Assembly (NCBI GenBank): GCA_003519375.1
Contig: DOWV01000370.1
Span: 924-8,056 of the forward strand
Direction: 5' to 3'
Length of the DNA: 7,133 nucleotides
Origin: Bacteroidota bacterium
GTDB taxonomy: Bacteria; Bacteroidota; Ignavibacteria; UBA10030
Shown here piece after piece: positions 5,494-7,133 of this stretch; position 1 is the first letter of the stretch; every line of letters starts with the position of its first letter. A program made the translations under genes and the position numbers. The notes beneath the pieces were generated by a model. It made no database searches. It saw only the letters and a program-made list of their open reading frames with translations, and was not told the origin of the DNA.

Positions 5494-7133
5494 ATGAGAT
5501 ACCTTCACAGATTTCTCTTCATCCTGTTCGTCGTTACCGCAGCGTTCGGCCAGGCACAACGCCCGCTGACGTTTGACGAGTTTATCCGGCTGGGCAGGGT
5601 GGGCGATCCTCAGGTTTCACCCGACGGGTCCACGATCGCGTTTGTCGTCACGTACCACAACAAGGCGGAGAACAAAACCAACAGCAATATCTATACGGTT
5701 CCCACGAGCGGCGGTACGGTGCAACAGCTCACCACCGCCAAGGGGGCGAATTTCAATCCGCGATGGCTGCCCGACGGAAAGACTCTCGCGTTTATCTCAA
5801 CTCGCGATGGCGAGGCCCAGATCTGGGCGGTAAATGTCGCCGGCGGCGAAGCAAGGAAGATTTCATCGATCTCCACCGGGGCATCCGACCTGCAGGTGTC
5901 GCCGGACGGAAGGTGGTTTGCTTTCTCCTCGGAAGTGTATCCGGACTGCACGGACGATGAAAGCAACTCGAAGCGGGCCGAGGAGGTCGAAAAGAGCAAA
6001 GTCAAAGCGAAGATCTTCGATAAACTTCCCTATAGGATTTGGAATGCGTGGAAAGACGGAAAAAGGAATCACCTCTTCGTTCTGCCCGTCGGCGGCGGGA
6101 AGCCGTTCGATCTGACTCCGGGGGACTACGATACTCCGCCCGTCGACCTGGGAGGTAACTGGTCATTCGCATGGTCGCCCGACAGCAAAGAGATTGCCTT
6201 CGAGCGAAACACCGATCCCGTCGTAGCGACGAGCACGAATAACGACATCTTCGTCGTGAGCGTCACGGGTGGTGTACCCAAACGTGTTACAGAGAACCAG
6301 GGCAACGACTCGCAGCCTCTGTATTCGCCTGATGGAAAATACCTCGCTTATCTGCAGATGAGACGGGCCGGATTCGAAGCCGATCAAAAGCAGCTCATCC
6401 TCTTCGAACGAGCGACGGGGAAATGCACGAACCTTACAGAGAAATTTGACCATAGCCTGAACGAAGTCGCCTGGTCGCCCGATTCGAAGTTTGTGTTTTT
6501 CAACGCCGATGACAAAGGGAATGAATCACTTTTCAAAATGACGATCGAGACTCAACACGTCGAACCCATCGTCGTGACGGGATATACGCATTCGATTCGC
6601 GTCCTGCCCGACGGTAAAAGTGTCGTCGCTGCCCGCGAAATGATCAACCATCCGGTCGAGCTATACCGAATCGATGCGGGTGCAAAAAGCGAATTGAAAC
6701 TCACTTCTGTCAATGACGAGCGTCTGGGCGGAATTGCCATGAATGCAAAAGAGGAATTCTGGTTCAAAGGAGCTGGTGGGACTCGGATTCACGGATTCCT
6801 TGTGAAGCCTCCTGCATTCGATGGCTCGAAGCAGTACCCGATGATCCTTCTTGTTCACGGAGGTCCTCAGGGCCAATGGGGCGATCAGTTCCACTATCGG
6901 TGGAACGCTCAGCTGTTTGCCTCAAGGGGGTATGTTGTCGTGCTGCTCAATCCCCGCGGGAGCACAGGATATGGACAGCGGTTCACGGATGAAATAAGCA
7001 AAGATTGGGGAGGTAAACCGTATACCGATCTGATGGCGGGTGTGGATTACGTGCTCAAGACGTTCCCTTACATCGATGGGAGCAGGGTGGCAGCGGCCGG
7101 TGCGTCCTATGGCGGCTACATGATCAACTGGAT
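5494..7133 (+). CDS. Secreted S9-family serine peptidase (dipeptidyl/acylaminoacyl peptidase-like), 3' partial
   Basis: Prolyl-oligopeptidase-family serine peptidase, probably S9C/DPP5-like, that would release short peptides or blocked residues from oligopeptides. The 546 visible residues are open to the right edge. An N-terminal signal peptide (basic MRYLHR, hydrophobic FLFILFVV, likely cleavage after A17-F-G19) sends it through Sec, probably to the periplasm. A beta-propeller follows, with seven PD40-type repeats: SPDGSTIAF (42), LPDGKTLAF (92), SPDGRWFAF (136), SPDSKEIAF (228), SPDGKYLAY (278), SPDSKFVFF (328) and LPDGKSVVA (372). The alpha/beta-hydrolase domain starts near 420: HGGPQG (455-460), NPRGSTGYGQ (486-495), then GASYGGYM with nucleophile S538 (codon 7105-7107). 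The catalytic Asp and His should lie beyond the window; family members are roughly 650-700 residues, so about 120-150 are missing. Any C-terminal T9SS tail would also be out of view. Family is secure; exact substrate is not. Confidence 0.95.
   Translation, partial: MRYLHRFLFILFVVTAAFGQAQRPLTFDEFIRLGRVGDPQVSPDGSTIAFVVTYHNKAENKTNSNIYTVPTSGGTVQQLTTAKGANFNPRWLPDGKTLAFISTRDGEAQIWAVNVAGGEARKISSISTGASDLQVSPDGRWFAFSSEVYPDCTDDESNSKRAEEVEKSKVKAKIFDKLPYRIWNAWKDGKRNHLFVLPVGGGKPFDLTPGDYDTPPVDLGGNWSFAWSPDSKEIAFERNTDPVVATSTNNDIFVVSVTGGVPKRVTENQGNDSQPLYSPDGKYLAYLQMRRAGFEADQKQLILFERATGKCTNLTEKFDHSLNEVAWSPDSKFVFFNADDKGNESLFKMTIETQHVEPIVVTGYTHSIRVLPDGKSVVAAREMINHPVELYRIDAGAKSELKLTSVNDERLGGIAMNAKEEFWFKGAGGTRIHGFLVKPPAFDGSKQYPMILLVHGGPQGQWGDQFHYRWNAQLFASRGYVVVLLNPRGSTGYGQRFTDEISKDWGGKPYTDLMAGVDYVLKTFPYIDGSRVAAAGASYGGYMINW

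Noticed and set aside
1..7133. CRISPR arrays, tRNA/rRNA genes, insertion sequences, attachment sites
   Set aside because: Read through on both strands; no regular direct repeats, transposase or integrase motifs, or tRNA-like cloverleaf segments were seen.

Overview
The window looks like a chromosomal segment from a member of the Bacteroidota/Chlorobi/Ignavibacteria side of the FCB group. The main clue is the first gene, which ends in a type IX secretion (T9SS) type A sorting domain with a YPNPFN motif and an SGIYFLQL-like strand, a hallmark of that group. The DNA is moderately GC-rich, which fits Ignavibacteria-like or deep-branching uncultured lineages better than low-GC Bacteroidales. This placement is inferred from protein signatures; no rRNA or other marker is present.

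Layout, all on the + strand: (1) 3-629, the C-terminal end of a secreted IPT/TIG-domain protein with a T9SS tail, cut by the left edge. (2) 630-994, a non-coding stretch of about 365 nt with a candidate promoter and a leader hairpin. (3) 995-2335, a complete 446-residue glutamate dehydrogenase, followed by a textbook intrinsic terminator at 2358-2390. (4) 2415-5432, a 1005-residue protein joining two receiver domains to a PEP-synthase/PPDK-type ATP-binding domain and an unrecognised C-terminal domain. (5) 5494 to the right edge, a secreted S9-family serine peptidase with a seven-repeat beta-propeller, cut just after its nucleophile serine.

The genes do not form one obvious pathway. Glutamate dehydrogenase is its own transcription unit. 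The large fusion protein and the peptidase are 61 nt apart with no terminator between them, so they may share a transcript. The peptidase would supply peptides and amino acids outside the cytoplasm, and glutamate dehydrogenase connects amino acids to 2-oxoglutarate and ammonia. A shared role in amino-acid use is possible but only inferred from proximity.

The most interesting object is the 1005-residue protein. It has a degenerate first receiver, a second receiver with all phosphorylation residues, and an ATP-binding domain that keeps the key Lys, Arg, Glu, Gln and Arg residues of PPDK/PEP synthase. It has no recognisable phosphohistidine swivel domain and no PEP/pyruvate barrel. It may be a signal-controlled phosphotransferase with an unknown acceptor.
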